62,405 nt of DNA, from assembly GCA_002409585.1 (NCBI GenBank), contig DHNP01000024.1, positions 14,391-76,795 on the forward strand, given 5' to 3'. The notes under the pieces are model-generated. The model was not told where the DNA came from. It saw only the letters and a program-made list of their open reading frames with translations, and ran no database searches. The stretch comes from Ruminococcaceae bacterium UBA5413. Lineage in GTDB: Bacteria; Bacillota; Clostridia; Oscillospirales; Acutalibacteraceae. A program made the translations under genes and the position numbers. How positions within the stretch are numbered: the first letter of the stretch is position 1; each line of letters opens with the position of its first letter. This document shows, one piece after another, positions 17,803-26,933 of this stretch.

Positions 17803-18160
17803 TTCCCGTCAAGTCCCATCTGCCTTTTATTGCCGACTTCAAAAGGTCCGAAAAATCGGCTTTTTTAGCCGTGCCCGCGGTTTTCAGCTTTGACGGATCG
17901 ATCTTTTCAAGCAGTTCGATCCTGTTAGGCGAAAAGCCCACAAGGTAATATTCGCCGCAGATTTCGGCTATGGCAAGCCCTTTATCCTGGGTAAAAGCGG
18001 CGCGCTCCAAAATCCTGATATTGGCCGTGCTGGCTGTTGAGCCGGCGCGTTTTGCGACAAAACGGCTTACTTTGTAGCAGATGTACAGTATGAGCACCAC
18101 TGCTATAAGAGCAAAAACAAGCGACCAAATGTCTGAGCCGGGATTCATGTATAATTTCAT
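17771..18160 (-). CDS. fliO: Flagellar biosynthesis protein FliO/FliZ
   Basis: FliO helps assemble the FliP ring. This 129-residue protein has one N-terminal membrane helix (LVFALIAVVLILYICYKVSR) and the small cytoplasmic domain ILERAAFTQDKGLAIAEICG with YYLVGFSPNRIELLEKID, the typical FliO pattern. Two in-frame ATGs (residues 1 and 5) compete and neither has a strong ribosome site. It sits between cheY and fliP as in other Clostridia. Confidence 0.85.
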   Translation of the reverse strand: MKLYMNPGSDIWSLVFALIAVVLILYICYKVSRFVAKRAGSTASTANIRILERAAFTQDKGLAIAEICGEYYLVGFSPNRIELLEKIDPSKLKTAGTAKKADFSDLLKSAIKGRWDLTGNDKNHKSRNG

Positions 18161-18180
18161 AATTTTATGTATTTCAGCTT

Positions 18181-18543
18181 TCAGCCTAAAATGCTCTTTA
18201 CGGTTTTCATAATGCGGTCAGCCTTAAAGGGCTTGACGATGAAGTCTTTTGCCCCGTGCTTAAGGGCGTCTACGACCATGGCCTCCTGCCCCATTGCCGA
18301 GCACATGATGATGCTTGCGCCGGCATCGTCTTTTTTTATCTCTTTAAGTGCCTGCAGGCCATCCATGACAGGCATGGTTATGTCCATTATTACGAGGTCC
18401 GGTTTTTCGGCTTTATAGCTGTCAACCGCTAACTTGCCGTTGCTTGCCTCCACGATATTTGTATACCCGTTTTTTGAAAGGGTGTCTTTAATCATCATAC
18501 GCATGAATGCCGCATCGTCAACCAACATGATTTTTTTATCCAT
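18181..18543 (-). CDS. cheY: Chemotaxis response regulator CheY
   Basis: CheY is phosphorylated by CheA and binds FliM/FliY at the switch. The 120 residues are a lone receiver domain with the acidic pair in LVDDAAFMR, the phosphoacceptor Asp in VIMDITMPVMDG, the Ser switch in IMCSAMG and Lys in FIVKPFK, so it is fully equipped. It is located between fliY and fliO, the usual Firmicute position. Confidence 0.96.
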   Translation of the reverse strand: MDKKIMLVDDAAFMRMMIKDTLSKNGYTNIVEASNGKLAVDSYKAEKPDLVIMDITMPVMDGLQALKEIKKDDAGASIIMCSAMGQEAMVVDALKHGAKDFIVKPFKADRIMKTVKSILG

Positions 18544-18595
18544 TTTAATTCCTCCTGTACGCCTAAATTACTTGACGTTTATCTTTAAAGAATCG

Positions 18596-19720
18596 TCATA
18601 CAAGCTTCATAATGTCATTCGAATTCGAAACTTCGGTAATCCTGACGCCGTAATAGTCGTCAACCACAACCACGTTGCCTTTTGCGATGGCCTTGCCGTT
18701 GACGTAGACGTCTACCTGGGAACCTGCCTGCTTATCTAATTCTACTATGGTACCCGCGGAAAAATCAAGGATTTCTTTTATCCTTTTTTTTGTGCGCCCG
18801 ATTTCTACCGTTACCTGAAGCGGAACGGACATTATCATGTTGAGGTTGTTTGACTCGCCCTTTGAGAGTTGCGTCTGCTCGCCGTCGAAGCTTTGGTACA
18901 CCGCGGGCGAAACGTTTTCATGTGAAAGCGCGGACTGCTGCTGGGGAGCCGGCGCCGGACGCGGCGCAGAGGGCTGCGGCGCTGGGCTTGCGATGGCCGG
19001 TTCCGGAGACGGCTGAGGCGCTGGCTCCGTTTCGGCCGCGGGTTCGGTGGCTGCCTCTTCATGCACTGGCTCGGAGGGCGCTTCCTGCGGCTGCTCGTCT
19101 GGGGGGACCTCGCTGTCGTCGAAACCGAAGTTTGAGATAAGCTCTTTTGCAAATGGTATGGGCATTACGTTTATGAACTGGCTGTTTACCATATCGCCTA
19201 TCATAAGGTTAAAATATATGGCGACTATGTTTTCCTGACTGTCAAGGTACTTTTCCTTGAATTTGTCCTCGTCGCCTATTTCAAAGGAAGCAGGGGGCGA
19301 GATGTTTATGCTGCGGTTCAGGAACTGTGAAAGGGCTGTGGACGAAGCGCCCATCATCTGATTCATTACTTCGCATATGGCGCCGATGTTCATTTCGTCC
19401 ATGACGAACTCGCGGTCTGAAAAATCAGTCTGCAGCAGCAGGCCGACTATTACTTTGACGTCGGCTTCGCGGAGTATGAGTATGTTTTTGCCGGACAGCC
19501 CTTCGATGTAGTTTATTTCAACGCCTATTGCCGGCTCAAATGTCTTGATCTCAAACTCTTTTGGCTTCATAACTTTTACTTCAGGCGTCGTTATGTTGAC
19601 CTGCTGCCCTAAAAGTTCGGAAACCGCAGTGGCCGACGAGCCAAGGCTTATGTTTAGGATTTCACCTATGGCATCGGTTTCCATGCCGGATAGGATTTCG
19701 TTGTCCTCCAAAAAAATCAC
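18596..19720 (-). CDS. fliY: Flagellar switch protein and CheY-P phosphatase FliY
   Basis: FliY combines a CheC-like N-terminal phosphatase with a C-terminal FliN/SpoA domain in the C-ring. Both phosphatase signatures with E-x-x-N are present (AIGEILNISLGSSATAVSE and IGAICEVMNQMMGASST). A Pro/Ala/Glu-rich linker of about 80 residues (EPAPQPSPEPAIASPAPQPS) separates them from the SpoA part (KRIKEILDFSAGTIVELDK). At 374 residues it is typical for Firmicutes. The start codon is GTG. fliM lies 14 nt upstream. Confidence 0.95.
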   Translation of the reverse strand: MIFLEDNEILSGMETDAIGEILNISLGSSATAVSELLGQQVNITTPEVKVMKPKEFEIKTFEPAIGVEINYIEGLSGKNILILREADVKVIVGLLLQTDFSDREFVMDEMNIGAICEVMNQMMGASSTALSQFLNRSINISPPASFEIGDEDKFKEKYLDSQENIVAIYFNLMIGDMVNSQFINVMPIPFAKELISNFGFDDSEVPPDEQPQEAPSEPVHEEAATEPAAETEPAPQPSPEPAIASPAPQPSAPRPAPAPQQQSALSHENVSPAVYQSFDGEQTQLSKGESNNLNMIMSVPLQVTVEIGRTKKRIKEILDFSAGTIVELDKQAGSQVDVYVNGKAIAKGNVVVVDDYYGVRITEVSNSNDIMKLV

Positions 19721-19734
19721 CTTATTTCAAAAGT

Positions 19735-20733
19735 TTAATGAAGCACTTTGCCTATTTTGACAGCATAATTCTTTTTCTTTATTCCGATTTTGCCTGAGAA
19801 CCAGTTCAGCTTTTCAACGCTTAAAATTATGGAGTCGCCGCCTACGGATGAGTTGAGCGGTATGACGTCGCCGTAACTTAAGTCAAGCAGGTCTTTAAGA
19901 GTTACCTCGGTGCTGCCGAGTTTAGCCGAAACGGTCAGCGGCGTGTCTTTAAGTGCTTCTAAAATATGCTGCCTGTTTTTTTCGGTTTCTTCCGGGTCTG
20001 TTTTTTTGTCCGCGCGTATGTATTTTGAGTCGAATACCTTGAAAATCTTTTCGAGCGAAGCCGCGGGGAGGCATATGTTCATGTTGCCCTTAAGCTCGTT
20101 AAGCGTTATTTCGACTACTATTATCGCTACGGACTCGTCCTGCTGCACAAACTGTATGAGCTGCGAGTTGGTTTCTATGGAGTCCATGTTATGCGTTAAG
20201 TCTATGTAGTTGTTCCACGCTTCGTTCAGTATGTTTGCTATCTGCTTAAAGAAATAATCAAGAATGGAAATCTCTATTTCGGTATAGTCACGATCTATGT
20301 TGTAACCGGAACCGTCGCCGCCGAGGAGCCTGTCAAGTATTGAAAATGAAATCGGCCGCGACACTTCGACAAGCATTTTTTTGTCTTCGATTTTATTAGA
20401 CAAACTGTTCATGCTCATAACGCTCACAAGGACCGAGTCAGTCAGCGCATTACCGAACTCCTTGTACTCTTCCTCTTCAACCTGCAGGATTTCCGCCTGG
20501 CACGGCATGCGCAGCATGCTGGATAAATGCAGTGAAAAGAGCCTTGCGAAGTTTTCAAAAATATTTTGCAGCAAATGCAGCTGCTCGCGAGTGAATTTCT
20601 TAGGCGACATAAAGTCGTAGTCTTTCACCTTTTTAGCGGAGGAATTTTCTTCTATTTCAGTAATATCCGTATTTCCACTCTGTAAGTTTCCGAGCAGCTC
20701 GTCAATTTGCTGCTGGGATAAAACTTCCGCCAT
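19735..20733 (-). CDS. fliM: Flagellar motor switch protein FliM
   Basis: FliM forms the middle of the C-ring and binds CheY-P with its N-terminus. The CheY-binding peptide AEVLSQQQIDELLGNLQSG is intact, followed by the CheC-like middle domain (RLLGGDGSGYNIDRDYTEIE) and a SpoA C-terminus (LKDLLDLSYGDVIPLNSSVG). The 332-residue length is standard. An AT-rich 80-bp gap separates it from motB, the largest break in this part of the operon. Confidence 0.95.
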   Translation of the reverse strand: MAEVLSQQQIDELLGNLQSGNTDITEIEENSSAKKVKDYDFMSPKKFTREQLHLLQNIFENFARLFSLHLSSMLRMPCQAEILQVEEEEYKEFGNALTDSVLVSVMSMNSLSNKIEDKKMLVEVSRPISFSILDRLLGGDGSGYNIDRDYTEIEISILDYFFKQIANILNEAWNNYIDLTHNMDSIETNSQLIQFVQQDESVAIIVVEITLNELKGNMNICLPAASLEKIFKVFDSKYIRADKKTDPEETEKNRQHILEALKDTPLTVSAKLGSTEVTLKDLLDLSYGDVIPLNSSVGGDSIILSVEKLNWFSGKIGIKKKNYAVKIGKVLH

Positions 20734-20813
20734 TTAACCAACCACCATTCTTTGCGCGCTTTTACGTATTTTATATTAAAATATTTACATATATATAATA
20801 TATTATAAATATA

Positions 20814-21674
20814 TTAATTTCCAGTTGATTTTGCCGTGGATGCGGTGCTTGAAGAAGATTTTTTGGAATTTTCTATGTCATTGTAGACTTTGTCAAGTAC
20901 ATCCTCCGACTTGCCTGTCTTTGAAATATAAATTTCCACGCGCCTGTTTTGTGACAGCGTCGCCTCGGTACCGTCCTGTTTTACTTTTGGGTGGAACTGG
21001 CCAAGGCCGGTACTCTGCATTTTATCTCCGGTTATTATGCCTTTAGACTGTACATAAAGCAGCACGTTATTTGCGCGCTCAGTTGAAAGGGTCCTGTCGA
21101 AAGCTATTTTATCAGGCGTGTCCATTTTAGAAACCTGAGCCGTGTGGCCGTAAAAACGTATCTCTCCTATTTGGTCGGGGATGGCGGACATGGCATCATT
21201 TAAAAAGTCAAGTATATTTTTACCATCATTACGCAGTGCAGAACTGTTGCCATCAAAAAATATACTGTTTTGGAACGAGATAAATGTATATCCATCCCCT
21301 TTGCTGACATCTACTTTGCTTTGCAGGTTGTTTTTGTCGACGTATTGTTTTATATAGGCGTAAAGCTGGTCAAAGTCTGTTACTTTCGTCACAGGCTTTT
21401 TCTCGTTGCCTATTCCTTCGTCTTTACCGGCGGCCTTTGGCGCCGCGGAGCTTGCGTTGGATGACGGGGCTATGACTACCTGCTCCTCGGTTGAGGTAGT
21501 TGTGCTCGGGAAGTTCTTCGAAAGGGCCGTGACAAGTTTCTGCCACTTTGAGGCGTTCATTGTGGACATTGAAAACAACAGCACAAAAAACGTTAAAAGC
21601 AGCGTGACCATGTCTGAGTAAGTATCGAGCCAGCTGGGGCTTTCGTCAGGATAATCCTTTTTTGGTTTTCGCAT
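20814..21674 (-). CDS. motB: Flagellar stator protein MotB
   Basis: MotB is the peptidoglycan-anchored half of the proton (or sodium) stator. The single membrane helix carries the ion-binding Asp in SPSWLDTYSDMVTLLLTFF, and the C-terminal OmpA-like domain includes TLSTERANNVLLYVQSKGI and LSQNRRVEIYIS. The protein is 286 residues. motA lies 46 nt upstream. In many clostridia fliL follows motB; here fliM follows. Confidence 0.95.
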   Translation of the reverse strand: MRKPKKDYPDESPSWLDTYSDMVTLLLTFFVLLFSMSTMNASKWQKLVTALSKNFPSTTTSTEEQVVIAPSSNASSAAPKAAGKDEGIGNEKKPVTKVTDFDQLYAYIKQYVDKNNLQSKVDVSKGDGYTFISFQNSIFFDGNSSALRNDGKNILDFLNDAMSAIPDQIGEIRFYGHTAQVSKMDTPDKIAFDRTLSTERANNVLLYVQSKGIITGDKMQSTGLGQFHPKVKQDGTEATLSQNRRVEIYISKTGKSEDVLDKVYNDIENSKKSSSSTASTAKSTGN

Positions 21675-21720
21675 TGTAACACCTCTGTCCCGATTTTATT
21701 TAAAGCTGCGGGATGGCATA

Positions 21721-22563
21721 TCATTTTTTCTTTTTACTGCGGCCAACCCGTTCGCCTTCCGCACCTGCCGTACCGCCATGGACGTCGTAGTCACGTTTCT
21801 TCTCGTTTAAAAATGCCTTGAGGCGGCGTTCTATATGGTCAGGGTTGTCGCCGGCCTGTATGGCGACGACTCCCTCGACGACTATTTGTTTGCACAGCAT
21901 TTCTTCATTGTGCCGCATATGGAGTTTGTGTCCTATAGGGGTTAAAATCAAGTTTGCCGCCAGTGAACCGTAAAAGGTGGTTACAAGTGCGACCGACATA
22001 CCTGCCCCGAGTGCCGATGACCCAGCGGACGAGTCCATGTTAAGGTTTGCCAGCATGTTTATAAGGCCTATCAACGTGCCTATCATTCCGAAGGCAGGGG
22101 CGAAAGAGGCCGATTTTTCCCAAAACTGCCAGCCCTGCGAGTGGCGTTCTTCCAGGCAGTCAAGCTCATTGTCGAGCGTGTCCCTTACCTTGTCGGGGTC
22201 TATGGCATCCACTACGAGCAGCACGCTTTCTCTTAAAAACCTGTCTGACTGCTGGTTTGCCTTTTCTTCAAGTGAAAGCAGACCCTTTTTACGGGCTTCC
22301 TTAGCAAAGTCGACTATGGTCTCTATGTAATGCTGCGGGTCATACCTGTTTTTTTGTATAGTGATTTTCAGCTGGCTCGGAATACGCTTGAAGTAGGATA
22401 TGGGGAAAGCAATAAGGGTTGAAGCAATGGTGCCGCCGAAAGTGATGGCCATACTTGCAACGTCTATGAACCTTATGAGCGCAATCGAGCCTTCATCGCC
22501 CATAATACCAAAAATAATTAAACCTATGCCGGCTATAAGCCCTACAATGCCGGTGAAATCCAT
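21721..22563 (-). CDS. motA: Flagellar stator protein MotA
   Basis: MotA forms the pentameric stator ring that turns the rotor through FliG. Four membrane helices are visible (FTGIVGLIAGIGLIIFGIMG at the start) with the cytoplasmic charged loop and the conserved Pro-containing SASFAPAFGMIGTLIGLINM. The ATG at 22563 is preferred over a GTG at 22572 because AGGAAG sits 8 nt before it, giving 280 residues. It lies downstream of flbD in the operon. Confidence 0.94.
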   Translation of the reverse strand: MDFTGIVGLIAGIGLIIFGIMGDEGSIALIRFIDVASMAITFGGTIASTLIAFPISYFKRIPSQLKITIQKNRYDPQHYIETIVDFAKEARKKGLLSLEEKANQQSDRFLRESVLLVVDAIDPDKVRDTLDNELDCLEERHSQGWQFWEKSASFAPAFGMIGTLIGLINMLANLNMDSSAGSSALGAGMSVALVTTFYGSLAANLILTPIGHKLHMRHNEEMLCKQIVVEGVVAIQAGDNPDHIERRLKAFLNEKKRDYDVHGGTAGAEGERVGRSKKKK

Positions 22564-22590
22564 ATGCGACACTTCCTGTCTTAAAATAAT

Positions 22591-22800
22591 TTACGCGTTG
22601 GGCACAATGTTTATCATGCCTTTATAAATGCCGCGCTTGTAATTTATTATCATCTGGGTTATGGCATCCAAGTCTTCCGCGACAAGGTAGTACTTTCCTG
22701 TAGTAAGCGTTATCTTTGTTTCGGGTATGTTTTCTATTATTTCTATAAGGTCGTCGTTAAGCATGAACTGCTTTCCGTTCAGCTGTGTAAGCTTTATCAT
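22591..22800 (-). CDS. flbD: FlbD/SwrD family flagellar protein
   Basis: This 69-residue protein (IKLTQLNGKQFMLNDDLIEI and IENIPETKITLTTGKYYLV) is the small FlbD family protein, called SwrD in Bacillus subtilis, where it raises flagellar power and supports swarming. It is unrelated to Caulobacter FlbD. It lies between flgE and motA, the conserved position. There is no membrane segment. Confidence 0.9.
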   Translation of the reverse strand: MIKLTQLNGKQFMLNDDLIEIIENIPETKITLTTGKYYLVAEDLDAITQMIINYKRGIYKGMINIVPNA

Positions 22801-22867
22801 AAACTGCCACCCTTTTATAGCCGCCGTCCGCCCCGCTTTAAGGCGGGACGGCTTCGGGCGGTGTAAT

Positions 22868-23779
22868 TTATCTCTTCATGTTTACGAGGGTTTCGAGCAT
22901 TTCGTCAGCGACTGTCATTATCTTTGAGTTAGCTTGGAAGCCCCTTTCGTAGGTTATCATGTTCGCAAACTCCGTGGCGAGGTCCACGTTGGAGGACTCA
23001 AGGCCGCCTGTCTTGAGCGAGCCGGTACCGCTTGAACCAGGCGCGGCATACGTTGCATCCCCTGAGTTTGACGACACCTTGTAGAAAGAGCTTCCGTCCT
23101 GCGTAAGGCCGGCCGCGTTTTGGAAGCGCGCGAGCGCTACTTTACCAATGGTAACGGCTACGCCATCGTTTGTAGCTGTAACCGTGCCGTCCGATGAAAC
23201 AGCAATGTCCTTTAAATCATTTTTTGCCGTATCGCTCACATCGTAATGTATATACTGAGGTTTATCGCTTGAATAATCAGTTGGTGAAAGTGTAGTTGTT
23301 GTACCCAATGGAGCATTTGTTGTGTTGTTTTGTCCGCAGACGCGGTTGCCTGTGCCGTCTGTTAAGTAGCCCTCGCTGTCAAAGCTGAACGTGCCTAAGC
23401 GCGTGTATTTGTAAGCCGTAGGGTTGCCGTTAGTTGGTGAGCCGTCGGCTATAACGAAATACCCTTCACCGTCTATGGCGCAGTCCATATTGCTGCCTGT
23501 GGAAGAAAAGTCGCCCGCCGTTGTGTTTATGTTTATGGAAGAAGCGTTTGCGCCGTAGCCTATCTGCGAAGGGTTGACGCCCGCCGCGCCGGTGTCGGTC
23601 AAGGCTGCTTTACCTGATGCCGACGCTGACTCTATTGTCTGGTAAAGCGCGTCGCGGAAAATGGTGTTTGAACTTTTAAAGCCGCTTGTGTCTACGTTTG
23701 CTATGTTGTTGCCGACCACATCCATGGCCGTCTGGTGTGCTTTAAGCCCGGAAATACCGGACGAAAGTGCCCTCATCAT
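22868..23779 (-). CDS. flgE: Flagellar hook protein FlgE
   Basis: FlgE polymerises into the hook. The N-terminal axial signature is ALSSGISGLKAHQTAMDVVG with NNIANVDTSGFKSSNTIFRD, and the C-terminus is MITYERGFQANSKIMTVAD. At 303 residues it is shorter than enterobacterial FlgE (about 400), with a reduced middle domain as in many Clostridia. The two consecutive ATGs at the start are preceded by AAGGAG. Gene order flgD, TIGR02530 gene, flgE, flbD identifies it as the hook protein rather than another FlgG-type rod protein. Confidence 0.9.
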   Translation of the reverse strand: MMRALSSGISGLKAHQTAMDVVGNNIANVDTSGFKSSNTIFRDALYQTIESASASGKAALTDTGAAGVNPSQIGYGANASSININTTAGDFSSTGSNMDCAIDGEGYFVIADGSPTNGNPTAYKYTRLGTFSFDSEGYLTDGTGNRVCGQNNTTNAPLGTTTTLSPTDYSSDKPQYIHYDVSDTAKNDLKDIAVSSDGTVTATNDGVAVTIGKVALARFQNAAGLTQDGSSFYKVSSNSGDATYAAPGSSGTGSLKTGGLESSNVDLATEFANMITYERGFQANSKIMTVADEMLETLVNMKR

Positions 23780-23864
23780 AATTTCTAGTTTCTCCTTTTT
23801 GTTGGAACCGCTCTAAGCTTGTCCATCGTTCAAAGCTTAAGCCGACCTCCCGTAAAAGGTCCGG

Positions 23865-24290
23865 TCAGATAATAACGGCTCCGTCTATATTTGTAAAAAT
23901 ATTTTCTTTCATCTCACCGCTGTCCATGGCGGTTATCACTGTTTTGCTCGGCACGTTAACTATAAAGGCGGTCGAGCCGCTCAGTATCAGCGCTCCCTTT
24001 ACGCCTTTGCCGCCGGCCTTGTCAACGGCGCTGTTCATCTGTGCCACGAGCTGTGGGGAGACGTCTATGTTTCTTGCGCCTATGCGCTTAAGAGCGTGTT
24101 TTGAGAACTTAAGCCCGTTTTCGCTGTCTTCTATGCTGTTTTGGAGTATCTCCGAAAACGCGGCTGTGTTTTCGCCGGTTTTTTGCGTCTGTGTGCCGGT
24201 TCTTGATGTTTGGCCGGTCTGTCCGACGTAACCTGGGTCTATAAGCGCCGAATAGTTCTGCCTGAACTGTATGTCGTTCATAAATGTCAT
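23865..24290 (-). CDS. Flagellar operon protein, TIGR02530 family
   Basis: A 141-residue soluble protein of the small family found between flgD and flgE in Firmicutes. The conserved core is LKFSKHALKRIGARNIDVSP and the SSTAFIVNVPSKTVITAMD region near the end. It is predicted to act in hook assembly, but its mechanism is not established. Residue 4 is a second possible Met start; neither has a strong ribosome site. Confidence 0.85.
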   Translation of the reverse strand: MTFMNDIQFRQNYSALIDPGYVGQTGQTSRTGTQTQKTGENTAAFSEILQNSIEDSENGLKFSKHALKRIGARNIDVSPQLVAQMNSAVDKAGGKGVKGALILSGSTAFIVNVPSKTVITAMDSGEMKENIFTNIDGAVII

Positions 24291-24311
24291 CTCAAATTGT
24301 TATGGATTTAG

Positions 24312-25016
24312 TCATGTGCCGGAAGACGTTCCCGAACTTGCAGTACCGGAAGTGCCTATTACCTTCGTGACGTCGGAAATGTCATACGAACCTTCTGTGC
24401 CGTCGCAGTTAACGGTGAGCGATATGCTTCCGTCTGAAAAAGACGCGCTCTCCACAACGCCCGTGGACTTTGATGTATTCCCGTCGCTGTCTTTGCTCTG
24501 CACTTCGACTGTTTTGCCTATAAGCGACGAGGCGTACCTGTAGTCGGAGTACTCGGCCATCTCTGTAAGCAGCGAAAGAGTGTTGCTGCTGCTGCTCCCT
24601 TCGGTCACAGCCGTTATTTCTGAAATATCGCAGTCCTTAAGTTCACCGTTGCTGTAAATGGAAAGTGTGGTTGTGTCGCCTGAAAACTTTGATCCGATGA
24701 CTTCACCGTTGAAAGAGACAGTGCTGCCGCTGCTGTTAGTGCCTGTAAACGAAACGGTTTTGCCTATAAGCGACGAGGCGTACTGCCTGTTGGAGTACTG
24801 GGTAAGCGTGTTCATGGCGGCTAAAGATGAAAATTGTGCAAGTTCCGAGATAAATTCGGTGCTGTCGGTGGGGTTGGTTATGTCTTGGTTTTCGAACTGC
24901 GCGGCTAAAAGCTTAAGGTAATCCGTCATGTCAAGAGTGGACTTATTTGTGGACGTGCTGCTTGCAGATGAGGATGAACTGGATGCGTAGAGCATGGGCG
25001 TGCTTATTGTGTTCAC
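24312..25016 (-). CDS. flgD: Hook cap protein FlgD with duplicated C-terminal module
   Basis: FlgD caps the growing hook. The N-terminal FlgD region LDMTDYLKLLAAQFENQDIT and NPTDSTEFISELAQFS is intact. The C-terminal part contains the same module twice: YASSLIGKTV at residues 79-88 and again at 161-170, each followed by a similar beta-rich segment ending in DISEIT or DISDVT. The nucleotide sequence is identical over 27 bases (24511-24537 and 24757-24783). Total length is 234 residues; the start is GTG with GGAAGGTG upstream. The single-module form is usual. Confidence 0.9.
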   Translation of the reverse strand: MNTISTPMLYASSSSSSASSTSTNKSTLDMTDYLKLLAAQFENQDITNPTDSTEFISELAQFSSLAAMNTLTQYSNRQYASSLIGKTVSFTGTNSSGSTVSFNGEVIGSKFSGDTTTLSIYSNGELKDCDISEITAVTEGSSSSNTLSLLTEMAEYSDYRYASSLIGKTVEVQSKDSDGNTSKSTGVVESASFSDGSISLTVNCDGTEGSYDISDVTKVIGTSGTASSGTSSGT

Positions 25017-25035
25017 TTTTTCACCTTCCCATATT

Positions 25036-26379
25036 TCAGCCCGCGGCGGAAGCGGCGCTGTTTATCATAGTAAGAAAATCGGCCGTACTCAGGCTTGTTT
25101 CGTTTTCGGTGGATAAAAGCCCGTTAAGGCGCTTGTCCTGCCCGTCCTGGCGCTGCTGCTGGCCGCCGTCGTTTTGGCTGCCGCTGTAGTTGCCGTTGCG
25201 GCTTTCGTCATGCCAAGCCGCTGCGTCCTGCCTTGTGTCAGTGACTACATTTACGTTTTGCTGCCCGCCCGATGCCTGGAGTATCGACTTTATATCTCCT
25301 GAATTAGAAGCCAAAAGGCTCTGTGTCTTTGGGTTTGAGGCGGTTATGACCGCGGTCAATATGCCGTTTCCGCTTGTGAGCTTTACGGTGACTTTGCCTA
25401 ATGACTGCGGGTAGAGGTCTATCTGGAATTCCTGTTTGCCTTTGGTTAAGTTGGCTGATATGCTGTCGGCTACCTGCCTGCTTGCCGACGTGTGCGCCTT
25501 TGCCGAAGTATCTGAAACTTTTACGACGACGTTGCCGTCAGTGTAAAGGTCGGCGGCCTGGCGTACAGAAGCGCTGAGATCCTGCGGCTCGGTTTTTACA
25601 GTTTCTTCGCTGGCGCCTGACTGCTGCTTACCGGCCAAAGCCTGGTTTTCACCTGAGCTTTGCCCGCTGCCGCTGCTTTCGGAGCTGTTTGTGCCGTATG
25701 CGGCGCCTGCACCTTTTACGGTTTCGGTATTTTGGACTTGGGCGCTGCCCGCGGAAACGGAGGAGCCTTGAGCGGCTGTTTTGCCGTTACGGTTTGCGGC
25801 GGATGTATTATCTAGCTGGCTTTTTGTGGAAAGCTCCGTCAGCTTTGGCGTGACAGCCGTGGCTGTCTGTTCTTCAGCTTTAGCCGGTACGGCAAAGGCG
25901 GCCGGGCTTGCTTCATTGGCTGTGGATGTTCCTGCTGTTTTTACGGCTTCCAAAACAGGATTGCCGTTTTTTACCTGTACCGTATCCGCGGTGTTCTGCA
26001 CAGCGGCCGATGCCGCCTGTACTTGAGGCGCCGAGCCGTCTGCTATAGGCTGCGTTTGAACGGAGAGCACGTTTTTGGGAAACGTTTCCTGCGGCTGCGC
26101 GGCCTGTGCTGTCTGTGCCTGCAGGCTTTCGGCTGCCTCGGACACGGCGCCGTCGGCAGCTGAACTGTCGCCGCTGCCTTTCTGGTTAGTTTTCTTTGAG
26201 GCGGAACCTGCCGCAGTTTCGCCGTTTACGGAAGTATCCTGCCCGTCCTGCTCGTTTACCGCAGTGTCAAGCATGGACTTAAAGGCATCGGAACTGCTTT
26301 TGTTTTGCACCTGCACATTTTGCGCGGCGGTATATGACTGCGCGCTCTGTGTACTTTGGGTGCCTATACTGTTTACCAT
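25036..26379 (-). CDS. fliK: Hook-length control protein FliK
   Basis: FliK is the secreted ruler that measures the hook and triggers the FlhB switch. The first 290 residues are Gln/Ala/Ser/Thr-rich and poorly conserved. The C-terminal hook-length domain has the family core EFQIDLYPQSLGKVTVKLTS and GILTAVITASNPKTQSLLAS. The ATG at 26379 is preferred over a GTG at 26388 because GGGGG lies about 9 nt before it. It stands between fliJ and flgD; a 97-nt spacer with a GGCGG/CCGCC hairpin precedes it. Confidence 0.88.
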   Translation of the reverse strand: MVNSIGTQSTQSAQSYTAAQNVQVQNKSSSDAFKSMLDTAVNEQDGQDTSVNGETAAGSASKKTNQKGSGDSSAADGAVSEAAESLQAQTAQAAQPQETFPKNVLSVQTQPIADGSAPQVQAASAAVQNTADTVQVKNGNPVLEAVKTAGTSTANEASPAAFAVPAKAEEQTATAVTPKLTELSTKSQLDNTSAANRNGKTAAQGSSVSAGSAQVQNTETVKGAGAAYGTNSSESSGSGQSSGENQALAGKQQSGASEETVKTEPQDLSASVRQAADLYTDGNVVVKVSDTSAKAHTSASRQVADSISANLTKGKQEFQIDLYPQSLGKVTVKLTSGNGILTAVITASNPKTQSLLASNSGDIKSILQASGGQQNVNVVTDTRQDAAAWHDESRNGNYSGSQNDGGQQQRQDGQDKRLNGLLSTENETSLSTADFLTMINSAASAAG

Positions 26380-26485
26380 CTGTTTCACCCCCTTTCTGTA
26401 AAAAATATGCCTACCGGCGGGTTAAACCGCCGCATTGTGCATCTATCTAAAATAAATTAAATAAGATAGCGTGTTAGGCGCGGAG

Positions 26486-26929
26486 TCACTCGGCGGCGCA
26501 TTTCGTACGTCCGATAAACTCCTCTATGAGAAGCTCCTGCTCTTTCCTGCTTTGCTTCGAGTACTCGTCCCAGTGTTTGTCCTTTAAACGTTCAAGGCCT
26601 GAAATGTCGCTGTTCATGCTGATAATTTCCTGCTTTTTGGATGATATTTTTAACAGTACGGCTGATTTTTCCGTATTGAGTTTTTCTATATTTTTATTTA
26701 AATAATGGAGGTAAGCTTTATATGAGGCAAAGTCCTGTGCTGTAAGGCTTCCCCGCAGCGCGGAGTGGAGCCTGCCGTTAATCACGTCAAATTCGTTCTC
26801 GGCTTTTGCTATCCTGTTTTCTATTTCATGCAGGTCGGCTTCAAGACGCGCCATCTCATTTTTAAGGACGCCCAAAAACTGGCGCTTGTACCGGAGTACA
26901 CTTTCAAGTGAAAAAACGAATTTTTTCAT
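26486..26929 (-). CDS. fliJ: Flagellar export protein FliJ
   Basis: FliJ is a coiled-coil stalk that inserts into the FliI hexamer ring and contacts FlhA. The 147 residues are almost all helical (FSLESVLRYKRQFLGVLKNE at the N-terminus, long charged heptads after it), which is the family pattern. It begins 4 nt after fliI and its ribosome site lies in the fliI end. Confidence 0.9.
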   Translation of the reverse strand: MKKFVFSLESVLRYKRQFLGVLKNEMARLEADLHEIENRIAKAENEFDVINGRLHSALRGSLTAQDFASYKAYLHYLNKNIEKLNTEKSAVLLKISSKKQEIISMNSDISGLERLKDKHWDEYSKQSRKEQELLIEEFIGRTKCAAE

Positions 26930-26933
26930 AACG

